From Fusibacter sp963666805 (lineage in GTDB: Bacteria; Bacillota; Clostridia; Peptostreptococcales; Acidaminobacteraceae), in NCBI GenBank assembly GCA_963666805.2, contig CAXXWR010000003.1, positions 310,001-374,000 on the forward strand: a stretch of DNA of 64,000 nt. Reading direction: 5' to 3'. The translations under genes and the position numbers were made by a program. Every line of letters starts with the position of its first letter. Position 1 is the first letter of the stretch. Positions 9,701 through 17,567 of the stretch are shown here, in pieces. Under the pieces are notes generated by a model. That model made no database searches and was not told the origin of the DNA. It saw nothing but the letters and a program-made list of their open reading frames with translations.

Positions 9701-10481
9701 ATTCTCGATGGTCTAAGGGTTCCTTAATGAGATCTTTCAGTATACACTTTATTTGTCTATACGATAATGGCTTTAGATAAATAGTGTGGTTAGAAGTACA
9801 GCTTATCGCCGCCTCTAAAATGTCACAAGTAGAATGGTCATGAGTGCGACTAGACATGGTAAGCAAAAAATTGGACTCCTTATAATGTTTACAAAAATAT
9901 TCAAGTATTCTTACTGCTGTTTGATCTGCCCATTGGAGATCATCTATAAAAATAATAAGTGGATAAAGATAATCTGAAATAGCTGTAAAAAAGTCATAAA
10001 GAGCCTTACCAACCATAGATGATTGGATGACATATGCTCTACTTGATGTCACATAATCTTTTCCCATCAGTTGATCCATATAAGGGGTTAAGGATGCTAG
10101 AAAATCTATATCCGATCCTAGACTTGTTTTAATACTCTTTCTCACCGCCCTTAACTGGTCAGCAGGAAGGGTTAAAAGAAGTTTGAGTGCTTGTTCAACG
10201 GCTTCTGCCATTGCCGTATAGGGCTTGCTTTCATGGTTGATAAATTTACCCTTTACACAATTCACTTGACTTTTAGAAAGACTTTTAACGCAAGAGTCTA
10301 AAAAAGTCGTTTTTCCCATCCCTGCTTCACCAATAATAAAGCAAAGCTGACCTTGTCCTTCAAGAACTGTATCAAATAGACTCCAAAATTGATCCTGTTC
10401 TTCTCTACGATTCACGTGACTTTCAGCCAGACGCTCTATGATTTGAAGTTTCATTGCTTCAATTAAACCTTTATCTTTCAT
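6720..10481 (-). CDS. Giant STAND ATPase-TPR-GAF-LuxR transcriptional regulator
   Basis: A 1253-residue cytoplasmic regulator. The N-terminal AAA/STAND ATPase has Walker A GEAGMGKTT (51-59) and Walker B LIIFIDDLQWAD (174-185). A long helical repeat region (about 400-1000) looks TPR-like, followed by a GAF-like sensor domain (about 1030-1180) and a LuxR/FixJ-type HTH at the extreme C terminus (LTPREKDVLHLLAKGLSN...TVKNHLSNIYSKL). This is the MalT/LAL layout, in which ligand binding drives ATP-dependent oligomerisation and DNA binding. The gene is transcribed divergently from the tail-collar genes 261 bp away, which makes them its most likely target (inference). The start at 10481 is the best ATG but has only a weak RBS (GAGGGG, 12 nt away). 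Confidence 0.85.
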   Translation of the reverse strand: MKDKGLIEAMKLQIIERLAESHVNRREEQDQFWSLFDTVLEGQGQLCFIIGEAGMGKTTFLDSCVKSLSKSQVNCVKGKFINHESKPYTAMAEAVEQALKLLLTLPADQLRAVRKSIKTSLGSDIDFLASLTPYMDQLMGKDYVTSSRAYVIQSSMVGKALYDFFTAISDYLYPLIIFIDDLQWADQTAVRILEYFCKHYKESNFLLTMSSRTHDHSTCDILEAAISCTSNHTIYLKPLSYRQIKCILKDLIKEPLDHRELLCQFLQGSSLGNPFFLKEMIHLLLAERKLNYDFRKAQWQLDVNGLKALKRLPDIQSLLIEKINQLGQEEWQVLKRLACLDGKGSEDFLLSHLPMSNPLFKKTLKQLIDDGLISSIRYEQGGPLLLPVIQMHDIVLEYVYSQIAESEKENIHTQIVKQLLEKHINHDLDDNIMTLSSQLMRANLSVLFLESYEWQKVLMDIGLLVKKLGLIEEAYKLFKLSDALKEEDKSVFIEQGDSHALDPFNRQIEFELGECAFLLEDYQKAEVHFSHLMHTAQTLQEKNQIQLRYMDLYIYSGQPMRTIELGLDILNHQNVHLRVERFQEEMKDYQTFFSQYSVNDLLKRETLEDTNILTQLTTLTKMAPAAYFTDYQLFVLILLKISELSIINGHSAFAPIGYVGNSFVQYNEWRQFETGRDMMALGQKVLSQTLEPSTKPIVYYLMGIFLKHRSQAISQTVEALYMAIKASMRSGQYIYCGFSVIGIINSKYMMGTPLDELSAEMIAFQHKMPWLDQNTRQYIEETYDNLFNCLKEWQHEKGHFNAYQDRGIPNTTKQLTQEVFRLQRLFLMGHFQEALKVCDNVLKALDLLKGYILYPDCLMFCILTLSKQHFYNADELKNEYLQIMKKLLSEIEEWMTLYRPNHYVRFLLAKAAISQVETPDKRLDNLYNEAIEEAKKYDQVHLLALSHLLAANYNSNKPLAIFYASEAIKYFRQWGAYTVAERIQNQYAITDESLYQSSIVRVNDHSKDYKSIQLLNERLIEQIKDLEDYDVLRLILKKLLHYQGFVYGAILKENGDTMYLISEIYTGQEMIVYEDPLNINLVSHLSRKMIRYCARTGDTLVVNEGAKNNITINDNYVEAHKELTFICIPIKQEGVLTGLVYIEKQGEDYLDQDIIDQINIALTLININKTSDDVNQIMEVDLEDRPSLTPREKDVLHLLAKGLSNSAISESMYITLGTVKNHLSNIYSKLEAESRIQAVLKAKEYGFLQDIQK

Positions 10482-10697
10482 ATTAACCGTTTTCCCCTCT
10501 TAGAATCCTTAGCTATTTATTGTTTTTAGCCATCAGTCACTTTCATATGTCGATTTGAGTAGCGCGTCTTCTTATGTCTTCTTTTGTAGACACTATGTAT
10601 GTTCTCTTATTATCATATCATTTTAACGTTTCGAATGTAATATGATTCGATTTTTTATAAAAAGGTTACTTTCTTCACATGTTATAAAAGACCGACT

Positions 10698-10726
10698 TTG
10701 ATAAAGTAAAAGTATAAAAATAATAA
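10698..10726 (+). promoter_or_regulatory. Candidate promoter of the collar genes
   Basis: TTGATA (10698-10703), 17-nt spacer and TAATAA (10721-10726), followed closely by the AGGAGGT ribosome binding site of the first collar gene. Confidence 0.5.
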
Positions 10727-10742
10727 TTTTAGGAGGTATTAC

Positions 10743-11267
10743 ATGACAAGTGACAGTTACGCGGGTACCATTGCAATATTTTCAGGAAATTATATTCCAA
10801 GAGGCTGGGCCGCCTGTGACGGCCAAAAACTGCCAATATATCTTTATAAAGTCTTATACGCAGTAATAGGAATTACTTATGGTGGAGATGGCAAAACTTT
10901 TTTTAATCTTCCCAATTTAAACGGTCGACTACCAAGAGGTTGCAATGAGAAAGGTGACTTAGGGACTCAGGGAGGATCCGAGGACGTTCCTTTTAATCTT
11001 GAAAATCTTCCCGACCATAACCACAAAATGGTTTTTTCGGTACAGAAAGGGACTTTTAATGAACCTAAAAACCATTATATTACATTAACGCCCAGTAGAA
11101 ATCCTAGCCCCCTATATGCCCCTTATGAAGAGGCTAACTGCGTTCAAATGGATAACTATTCAATAAGTGCCAGCATACCATCCTCGTCTTTCATTCATTG
11201 TTTACCGCCAGTACTGGGAGTACAATTTTGTATTTGTATAGATGGCTCCTACCCTCCTCATCCATGA
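10743..11267 (+). CDS. Phage tail collar-domain protein (microcystin-dependent protein/Mdp-like)
   Basis: A 174-residue single-domain collar protein. The opening GTIAIFSGNYIPRGWAACDG, then ITYGGDGKTFFNLPNLNGRLPRG and the closing PPVLGVQFCICIDG form the characteristic collar pattern shared by short-tail-fibre tips and free-standing Mdp proteins. There is no signal peptide, and no other phage structural gene lies nearby, so this is more likely a stand-alone chromosomal Mdp-like gene than prophage. Strong RBS AGGAGGT. It is followed 43 nt later by a two-domain paralogue on the same strand. Function unknown; a carbohydrate- or surface-binding trimer is a reasonable guess. Confidence 0.82.
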   Translation: MTSDSYAGTIAIFSGNYIPRGWAACDGQKLPIYLYKVLYAVIGITYGGDGKTFFNLPNLNGRLPRGCNEKGDLGTQGGSEDVPFNLENLPDHNHKMVFSVQKGTFNEPKNHYITLTPSRNPSPLYAPYEEANCVQMDNYSISASIPSSSFIHCLPPVLGVQFCICIDGSYPPHP

Positions 11268-11310
11268 AAATGAATTTCATCTGAAAATAATGAAAAGAAA
11301 GGATACTTAT

Positions 11311-12489
11311 ATGCCAAGACAAGACTATTATATAGGAATGATATCAATGTTCGCAGGTAACTATGCACCAGAAGGATGGCTCTTTTGCAACGGAAAAACA
11401 GTAAACATTAATGACTATGTTGAACTCTTCTCAATTATCGGCACGAAATACGGCGGCGATGGCAGGATGAAATTTGCCCTTCCAAATCTCAAGAATAGAT
11501 ACCCCCTTGGTGCTGAAAAAAACCATGAAGGCCTCTCAGGAGGACATGATTCTTTTAAAATCCGTACTGATAATTTGCCAAAACATAAACATCAACTTAA
11601 TGCACTTAATCATTCATCAACAGAAGCAAGCACACTTGCAGAAGGTGCTATGTTGGCATCGGCTTACATCAAAAATGGCTCAAAAGATATAAGTCCATCA
11701 TCAGAGCTTAACAATATTTATACTGATTCAATTGGAGATGATGCTACCTTTAGTGAACACGCCATTAGCCAAACAGATCTTGGTGGTGAGGCAGTCAAGA
11801 TTCAACCCCCACATACAAAGATTAATTTCTGTATATGTGTCGATGGAATCTATCCACCTCATAAGAAAAATGATATGAATTCTTCTCCTAGTAAGGATCA
11901 AATTCCCCCTCTAGAACCTCAAAATGAAGACAATTTTGCTATAGGGTCTATTATGCTATTTGCTGGTTCCTTTACACCAGAAGGATGGTATGACTGCGAT
12001 GGACAATTCCTTAATAGGGCTGACCATGATCCACTGTATAATATTGTTTCCTATTATTATTCACATGGTATATCATCCGATGATGATACGTTTAAACTTC
12101 CAGACTTAAGAAATCGCTTCCCAATCGGTGTTGATAATAAATACTACCATCTTGGTGAGTACGTTGGAAGTAAATACTTCCGTATACCTTCTCAAGCGAT
12201 GCCATCCCATAACCATCTTTTATATGCACAGACTTCAAAAGCCACTGAAAGTAAAGGGACAGAAAATATGCTTGCAAGTGCCAAAAACATTGAAATAAAA
12301 ATAGGTGAAGAATTCAAAACGTGTTCGATACCCTATTATAGTAAGATCCATGAAAGTCTTGATTTTGTACCAATGGGTCCTTCTATGATTCAAAATACTG
12401 GTCAGAATAAAGCCATTAAACATATGCCCCCATATTTGGGACTGCGCTATATTATTTGTGATAAGGGTTACTATCCACAACGAAAATAA
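11311..12489 (+). CDS. Tandem two-domain tail collar protein (Mdp-like)
   Basis: A 392-residue protein with two collar domains. The first (about 6-185) starts IGMISMFAGNYAPEGWLFCNG and ends INFCICVDGIYPPH. A Pro/Ser-rich linker (about 187-207) leads to the second (about 208-390), which starts IGSIMLFAGSFTPEGWYDCDG and ends YLGLRYIICDKGYYPQ. With the upstream gene this gives three collar units in an operon, a common grouping for Mdp-like genes. The ATG at 11311 has AAAGGA upstream; an in-frame TTG-type extension back to 11242 would overlap the previous gene and has no RBS. No signal peptide. Function unknown. Confidence 0.82.
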   Translation: MPRQDYYIGMISMFAGNYAPEGWLFCNGKTVNINDYVELFSIIGTKYGGDGRMKFALPNLKNRYPLGAEKNHEGLSGGHDSFKIRTDNLPKHKHQLNALNHSSTEASTLAEGAMLASAYIKNGSKDISPSSELNNIYTDSIGDDATFSEHAISQTDLGGEAVKIQPPHTKINFCICVDGIYPPHKKNDMNSSPSKDQIPPLEPQNEDNFAIGSIMLFAGSFTPEGWYDCDGQFLNRADHDPLYNIVSYYYSHGISSDDDTFKLPDLRNRFPIGVDNKYYHLGEYVGSKYFRIPSQAMPSHNHLLYAQTSKATESKGTENMLASAKNIEIKIGEEFKTCSIPYYSKIHESLDFVPMGPSMIQNTGQNKAIKHMPPYLGLRYIICDKGYYPQRK

Positions 12490-12532
12490 TGATTCATATA
12501 AAATTCAAACGACTCTATCATTTCTTTAAAAT

Positions 12533-12585
12533 AAAAAGGTGGTCTTGCTCAACTCATTTCTTAGTTTTGCAAGACCATCTTTTTA
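12533..12585. terminator. Bidirectional terminator between convergent genes
   Basis: GGTGGTCTTGC pairs with GCAAGACCATC around a 20-nt loop. It has T-rich tails on both strands, ending the collar operon (+) and the SLH gene (-). Confidence 0.85.
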
Positions 12586-12613
12586 TTGTTATGACCTTAA
12601 TCTTTTTATCACG

Positions 12614-15376
12614 TCAATGCTTTCTAAGGTCAATTTTTTTATATTTATCTCCGGGGTTGCTCTCTTGATTACCAGATGTAATCATCCATGTCTGTTCGGG
12701 TGGTGTTAATGCGCTTGAATTAATATAATAGTCTATAGGATCATACCAAGAGGGTACATTACCGTTAAGGAGTTGCCACTGGGTATCATCAGGCTCCCAA
12801 AATATTGTAAAAGTTGTATTGGAACCGCCTACATCTTTTCCCTTATACTCATAATAAGGGCGTTCATTTTTGAGACCTTTGTAGTCATAAAGTCCACAAA
12901 CATAAATTGTCTGAGCAGTGTAAACCTCATAGGTTAGTGCCGCTGTTTTGCATGTTACTTGTTTAATTTCTTGACTTACATTGCCAATAGAATCTCTTAA
13001 AAGAATATAATAGGTATAATCAGTATAGTTTTCGAGTCCTGTTATATTGATTGTTTGACCTGTATTTTTGGTGATTTGCAAAGGCGTTTCACCTAATAAT
13101 TGTTCTTGATTAGCTGGGGATTGACTCGACGGTAGAACCTTATAATAAAGGCTTGCATCTTTATTGGATGTCACTGTAAATGAAAATGTGGTTGGTGTCA
13201 CTTTACTGCTAGTGAGTCCTGTTATTTCTGGTACACTTGTATCTTTATTAACAGTTTGACTAATCTCTGTTCCCTGATTACCATACTCATCTACTAAATA
13301 AAGCTTTAATGTTAATGTTCCATCTGCTAATGTTGAAACATTGATGTCAGAAAGATTAACCGTCTCTTCAACAGATTGGTCTGATCCTGTAACTGCAGTC
13401 GTGGTATCATCGCTATCATCTATTGTGTAGTAATAAGTTGCACCCGATTCATTCTGCTTAATCTGGAAAGTAAAATGACTCTCATTGTCTTTTAGAACTG
13501 GATTTGTCACCATTTCTAATTGATAGCCGCTCGGTGGCATTGTATCTTTTAAAATCGTTGCCGTTTTATCACTGCTCTGATATCCACCTTGGTCTTCCAA
13601 TTTCACAGTAAGGGTTAAAGTCCCCTCTGTAAGACTGGTCACATCAATTGGGCTGATGGTTTGATCGACATATCCTGTATGTGAATCGATAGTGACTGAA
13701 CCTGTCACAGGGCTTGTCCCCACATCTGTATCGTCTATACTATAGATACACTTTACAACATCTTCTGCTATATGACTGAGAGCAAAATCAACTGCTGTCT
13801 GATGAGATGAATTGATATAGGCTGTCTCAAAGGCTACTGAAAAGTCTGACGGTGGCAAATTAAGCACCTTTGTATCTGTCACTTCTTCACCTTCATTTAA
13901 GCTTGTATCTGTCAGCTTCACTTTAAGTAAAATATCTCCCTCTTTGCTTAGACTGGTTGCATCGACACCAGTAATCTGTTCAGCATTACTCAATATTGTT
14001 CCGCTACCACTTATGGTATGATGATCGCCGTCACTTATTTCATAGTCGTAGTTTGCATTGATTTCGCCATCACTTATTGTAAAGGAGAGACTTGAAAGAT
14101 TACTCTGATTAATCTCAGCGGCATCAAAATGCACACTATAACCACTCGGTGGTGTCGTATCTTTTGTTACTTCAGGTGGCGTAGAAGGGGTTTGTGAACC
14201 TCCACTTGAATGATTGCTAGAATCCTTGTCAGAATTGTCAGTAGGGTTATCAACACTACCATTTTCTATGACTTGTCCATTCATACGCACTTCAACATTA
14301 GCATTGATACGTGCAGATTCTAATTTTCCTTGACCTTCAATATTCACAGGAGCATTGGCCATTAAAGATTTAATATTAACGCCCTCTTGTGTCGTAAGTT
14401 TCGTTGGTGCTTCTGATTCAAATGCTTCAACTTGGCACTGATCAAGTAATTGAACCTCACTTTCACATCGCGTTTTAAATGTTCCAATCTTTGAATTTCC
14501 TTTGACAGCAATGTTAGGTTGTTCATAGGACTTGGTGACTACTAAGGTGCCAAAATCAGAGTTTTCAATGACCAACTGATGGTCTGGAGCTCCCCCTGAC
14601 ATGATCACTTTTCCTCTTAATAGACTGTCTTTGATTGTTACATCTCCTTCGACACCTGAAGCGATATATAGCTCTGCATCGGTATCTAATCCTTCCAATA
14701 TAATATTACTTGCAGAAATAGTTATTTTTTTGACATCTTTTGGAATATGCAACGTATCTTCCTGCGTCTTAATAACGTATCCCGTTACATTGTCAGTCAT
14801 GTCTAAAAACTCAGCTCTTGTCATCGTCCCCTGAGCATTAAATAAATTATCAAAATCACTCGAAATATATCCTCTTTGGGCAAAAGCATTAACGATCTTT
14901 TGATTTTCATCTGTCAGATTCTTAATATCTTCAAAGGTCTGAGGCGCTTCAATAAGAGGTTCTTCATCAATATCTAGTAAAACATTTAATATTTTTAAGA
15001 AATCTAATCGTGACGCTGGCTCATCCATACGTGCTCTTATACCTTCTAAATAACCATAATAGTTTGCATTTTCGGCATCTAAATCATACCAGTTTTTGCC
15101 TTCTTCAAGCGTTTCTCCCTTGACATGCTGAAGCCCTAAAATATTATTGAGCATGACCATCGTTTCAGCAATGGTAATGTTCTGATCTGGTTTAAACTGA
15201 CCATCACTATAACCACTAATATCTCCCGATTCTAAATGCCTCATGATTATTGTCTCAAATGGATGACCCTCAATATCTTTAAAAGCTTCAAGTCCAAAGA
15301 CAATCGGCCCACTATTTAAGCTCAATAAAAAAATGAGTATGACAGTTAAACTCTTTTTTAACCCTTTCATGTTCAT
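12614..15376 (-). CDS. SLH-domain cell-surface protein with Ig-like repeats
   Basis: A 920-residue exported surface protein. A signal peptide (about residues 3-30) is followed by S-layer-homology repeats (about 30-200; FKDIEGHPFETIIMRHLESG, GYSDGQFKPDQNITIAE) that anchor to wall polysaccharide. Next come a beta-rich region, an NSDKDSSNHSSGGS low-complexity linker, about three similar Ig-like modules of around 100 residues (each with a PPSGY/PPSDF...V start and a ...DLT/SLxxGTLTLxVKL core), and an FN3-like module. The final block is rich in Trp/Tyr (WQLLNGNVPSWYDP). The ATG at 15376 follows AGGGAGG; the upstream ATG lacks a site. Likely adhesion or surface-layer associated; the ligand is unknown. 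Confidence 0.85.
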   Translation of the reverse strand: MNMKGLKKSLTVILIFLLSLNSGPIVFGLEAFKDIEGHPFETIIMRHLESGDISGYSDGQFKPDQNITIAETMVMLNNILGLQHVKGETLEEGKNWYDLDAENANYYGYLEGIRARMDEPASRLDFLKILNVLLDIDEEPLIEAPQTFEDIKNLTDENQKIVNAFAQRGYISSDFDNLFNAQGTMTRAEFLDMTDNVTGYVIKTQEDTLHIPKDVKKITISASNIILEGLDTDAELYIASGVEGDVTIKDSLLRGKVIMSGGAPDHQLVIENSDFGTLVVTKSYEQPNIAVKGNSKIGTFKTRCESEVQLLDQCQVEAFESEAPTKLTTQEGVNIKSLMANAPVNIEGQGKLESARINANVEVRMNGQVIENGSVDNPTDNSDKDSSNHSSGGSQTPSTPPEVTKDTTPPSGYSVHFDAAEINQSNLSSLSFTISDGEINANYDYEISDGDHHTISGSGTILSNAEQITGVDATSLSKEGDILLKVKLTDTSLNEGEEVTDTKVLNLPPSDFSVAFETAYINSSHQTAVDFALSHIAEDVVKCIYSIDDTDVGTSPVTGSVTIDSHTGYVDQTISPIDVTSLTEGTLTLTVKLEDQGGYQSSDKTATILKDTMPPSGYQLEMVTNPVLKDNESHFTFQIKQNESGATYYYTIDDSDDTTTAVTGSDQSVEETVNLSDINVSTLADGTLTLKLYLVDEYGNQGTEISQTVNKDTSVPEITGLTSSKVTPTTFSFTVTSNKDASLYYKVLPSSQSPANQEQLLGETPLQITKNTGQTINITGLENYTDYTYYILLRDSIGNVSQEIKQVTCKTAALTYEVYTAQTIYVCGLYDYKGLKNERPYYEYKGKDVGGSNTTFTIFWEPDDTQWQLLNGNVPSWYDPIDYYINSSALTPPEQTWMITSGNQESNPGDKYKKIDLRKH

Positions 15377-15468
15377 AGAAACCTCCCTAAAATACAAATC
15401 TTTAACATTGTATTATTATTATGGGGCTTCTGTAAAAAATCTAATAGTGCCATAAGTCATGATTTCAA

Positions 15469-15519
15469 CAAAAAGGGTCTCGTCACGCCTCTGCTTGCTC
15501 AGAGTAATGACAAGACCCT
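15469..15519 (-). terminator. Terminator of the RraA-GltS operon
   Basis: AGGGTCT / AGACCCT plus an inner TGTCA/TGACG pairing, followed on the minus strand by five T residues just downstream of the gltS stop codon. Confidence 0.8.
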
Positions 15520-15554
15520 CTTTCTTTTTTAGGGGTGGTAAATACTTCTATTGA

Positions 15555-16736
15555 TTAAGTTAATAAGTTAATAAATGCTGTAATGATAATAGGATTAAAA
15601 ATATTGATAAAGACAACTGTAATCACTGGAAGGATAAACCATGCTTCGGGTGCTGGTCCATTCTCTTCGATGACGGATGACATATTAGCAAGGGCATTTG
15701 GTGTTTGACCTAGGCCTACACCACAGTGACCTGCTGCCATTACAGCGGCTTCATAATCTCTCCCCATTGTATTGAATGTCACAAAATAAGCATATAAAAT
15801 CATGACAAGGGCTTGTACGATAAGAATAACAAGCATCGGTAAAGCAAGTGCTGCTAATTTAACCAAGTTAAGGTTCATCAATGTTAATGATAAGAAAAGG
15901 TTAAGGGCAATATGTCCTGTAATCTCAATTTCGCGATCATCAATTTTAAAGACACCTTGTTCTGCCAAATTCTTGATAATGGTCCCACCAAATAGACATC
16001 CCACATAGTAAGGGAAAGTTAATCCAGTAAGAGATAATAGCTTAGAGACAATCGTTCCAATCGCTGCTGCGAATAAGATAAATAATACCGCATTAAGCAT
16101 TTTCTTTTGACTCAATTTATGAGTTTCTTCCGTTTTGACACTTGAAGTATCCTCTTTAGCTGTACTCTTTAAATGCAATTTATCAATTCTTCTTTTAGCA
16201 ACAGGACCGCCTATTAAACTTCCCATTAAGAGACCAAAAGTTGCTGCTGCAACGCCAACTGTTGTACCGCCCGCAGCACCTAAAGATTCAAACGTTGGAC
16301 CAAAAGCCGCTCCGGAACCAACGCCACCTGACATCGCAACTGAACCCATTGCTACACCAAGTAGTTTATTAAGTCCAAATAAAGAAGCTAATGAAACACC
16401 GATTACATTTTGAATAACTAAGAAGCCTACAGCAACTACGGCTAATATAGCACCTCTTTTTCCACTTTTTACAATAGTCTTAATACTAACAGTAAAACCA
16501 ATACATGTGAAGAAAATATTCATAAAGAAATTCTGTAAGACTTTATCCATGGTTAAATCTAAATTAAAGAATACGGTTCCAATATAAATTAACACACTGA
16601 ATATAAGTCCGCCAATAACAGGTGCAGGTATAAAAAACTTTTGAAAAAACGGTGTACGATCTTTGATGGCTTTTCCTAAAACAAAAACTAACACTGCTAC
16701 CCCTAGCGTTTGAATTAAATCTAATTCTAACGTCAT
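15555..16736 (-). CDS. gltS: Sodium/glutamate symporter, GltS family
   Basis: A 393-residue integral membrane transporter of the GltS (ESS) family. It has two homologous halves of about five hydrophobic helices each and the family's glycine-rich re-entrant loops (VAMSGGVGSGAAFGPTFESLG and AAGHCGVGLGQTPNALANM). Length is close to E. coli GltS (about 400). Its ATG overlaps the stop codon of the RraA-like gene by one base (TAATG), so translation is coupled. The partner enzyme suggests the natural substrate may be a substituted glutamate or a related dicarboxylate rather than plain glutamate (inference). A divergent LysR gene probably controls the pair. Confidence 0.9.
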   Translation of the reverse strand: MTLELDLIQTLGVAVLVFVLGKAIKDRTPFFQKFFIPAPVIGGLIFSVLIYIGTVFFNLDLTMDKVLQNFFMNIFFTCIGFTVSIKTIVKSGKRGAILAVVAVGFLVIQNVIGVSLASLFGLNKLLGVAMGSVAMSGGVGSGAAFGPTFESLGAAGGTTVGVAAATFGLLMGSLIGGPVAKRRIDKLHLKSTAKEDTSSVKTEETHKLSQKKMLNAVLFILFAAAIGTIVSKLLSLTGLTFPYYVGCLFGGTIIKNLAEQGVFKIDDREIEITGHIALNLFLSLTLMNLNLVKLAALALPMLVILIVQALVMILYAYFVTFNTMGRDYEAAVMAAGHCGVGLGQTPNALANMSSVIEENGPAPEAWFILPVITVVFINIFNPIIITAFINLLT

Positions 16737-17461
16737 TATTCGTCCTCCTCGTCCCCATTGATTATAAACGTATTTAATTGTTTTAATTTTTCATATGCCC
16801 AATCGTAGCTTAAATACTGTCCAGCTTTGATTTGGGTCATTAGGCTTTCTTCGTAGGCTTCTTGCTTGTCAAGTGCCAACATAAGTGCTTCTACTTCTTC
16901 TGGCTTAACAACTACCACGCCATCTGCATCACCAATAATAATATCCCCAGGTGACACAAGCATACCACCAATAGTCAAATGTGTATTGATTTCACCTGGC
17001 CCATTTTTATAAGGTCCATTGGGCGAAATAGAAGTGTAGTAGATTGGAATATCAAGTTTTTCTAATGCTTCAATATCTCTTACCGCACCATCTAATACAA
17101 TCCCTTTCACACCTCTTTGAATAGCGTAAGAAGCTATAATTTCACCTAAAATAGCACGTTCTTTGTAACCATGACTGCTAATAACTAAGATGTCATTTTC
17201 TTGGGCTTCATTTAAGGCAATATAAACCATTAAATTATCCCCTGCCGGTGTCATAACTGTGAGTGCTGAACCAATCATTTTCTTGCGATTAGTGGTTATA
17301 AACTCTGATGATAATGCCGCTAATCTAAATAAACAATCCCCTATTATTGTCGTTGGATATGGGATTAAAGATGCATATTGATCATATGCAGTTCGCTTGT
17401 CTTTTTTGTCAATAATATTGCCTCTCGATAAAGAATGAATAAGCTCACTTCCTTTGAACAA
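16736..17461 (-). CDS. RraA-like/HMG aldolase family protein
   Basis: About 241 residues of the RraA/4-hydroxy-4-methyl-2-oxoglutarate aldolase family. The conserved GVKGIVLDGAVRDIEAL carries the Arg and Asp of the active site, and the GDADGVVVVKPEEVE block is typical of the enzyme branch. Expected reaction: divalent-metal-dependent retro-aldol cleavage of a 4-hydroxy-2-oxodicarboxylate to pyruvate. The start is uncertain. The frame opens with TTG at 17461 with no visible ribosome binding site, and an 18-bp palindrome lies immediately upstream; a rarer start a few codons in, after AAAGGAAGTGAG, is possible. First gene of a two-gene operon with gltS. Confidence 0.8.
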   Translation of the reverse strand: MFKGSELIHSLSRGNIIDKKDKRTAYDQYASLIPYPTTIIGDCLFRLAALSSEFITTNRKKMIGSALTVMTPAGDNLMVYIALNEAQENDILVISSHGYKERAILGEIIASYAIQRGVKGIVLDGAVRDIEALEKLDIPIYYTSISPNGPYKNGPGEINTHLTIGGMLVSPGDIIIGDADGVVVVKPEEVEALMLALDKQEAYEESLMTQIKAGQYLSYDWAYEKLKQLNTFIINGDEEDE

Positions 17462-17464
17462 TGA

Positions 17465-17482
17465 TTTAACAGATCTGTTAAA
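17465..17482. promoter_or_regulatory. Perfect 18-bp palindrome, candidate operator
   Basis: TTTAACAGATCTGTTAAA is its own reverse complement. It lies 3 nt upstream of the RraA-like start, in the 106-bp space shared with the divergent LysR gene. Probable binding site for that LysR protein or another dimeric regulator. Confidence 0.6.
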
Positions 17483-17567
17483 ACTATCTTAACATTATGT
17501 TTACATATTGAAAAATAGATAATTTCGAAGTATATTATTAATATAATAGATATTTGAGGAGGATTAT

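Noticed and set aside
10743..12489. Prophage tail module
   Set aside because: The collar domains are phage-like, but no other tail, capsid, terminase or lysis gene is nearby; stand-alone Mdp-like genes fit better.
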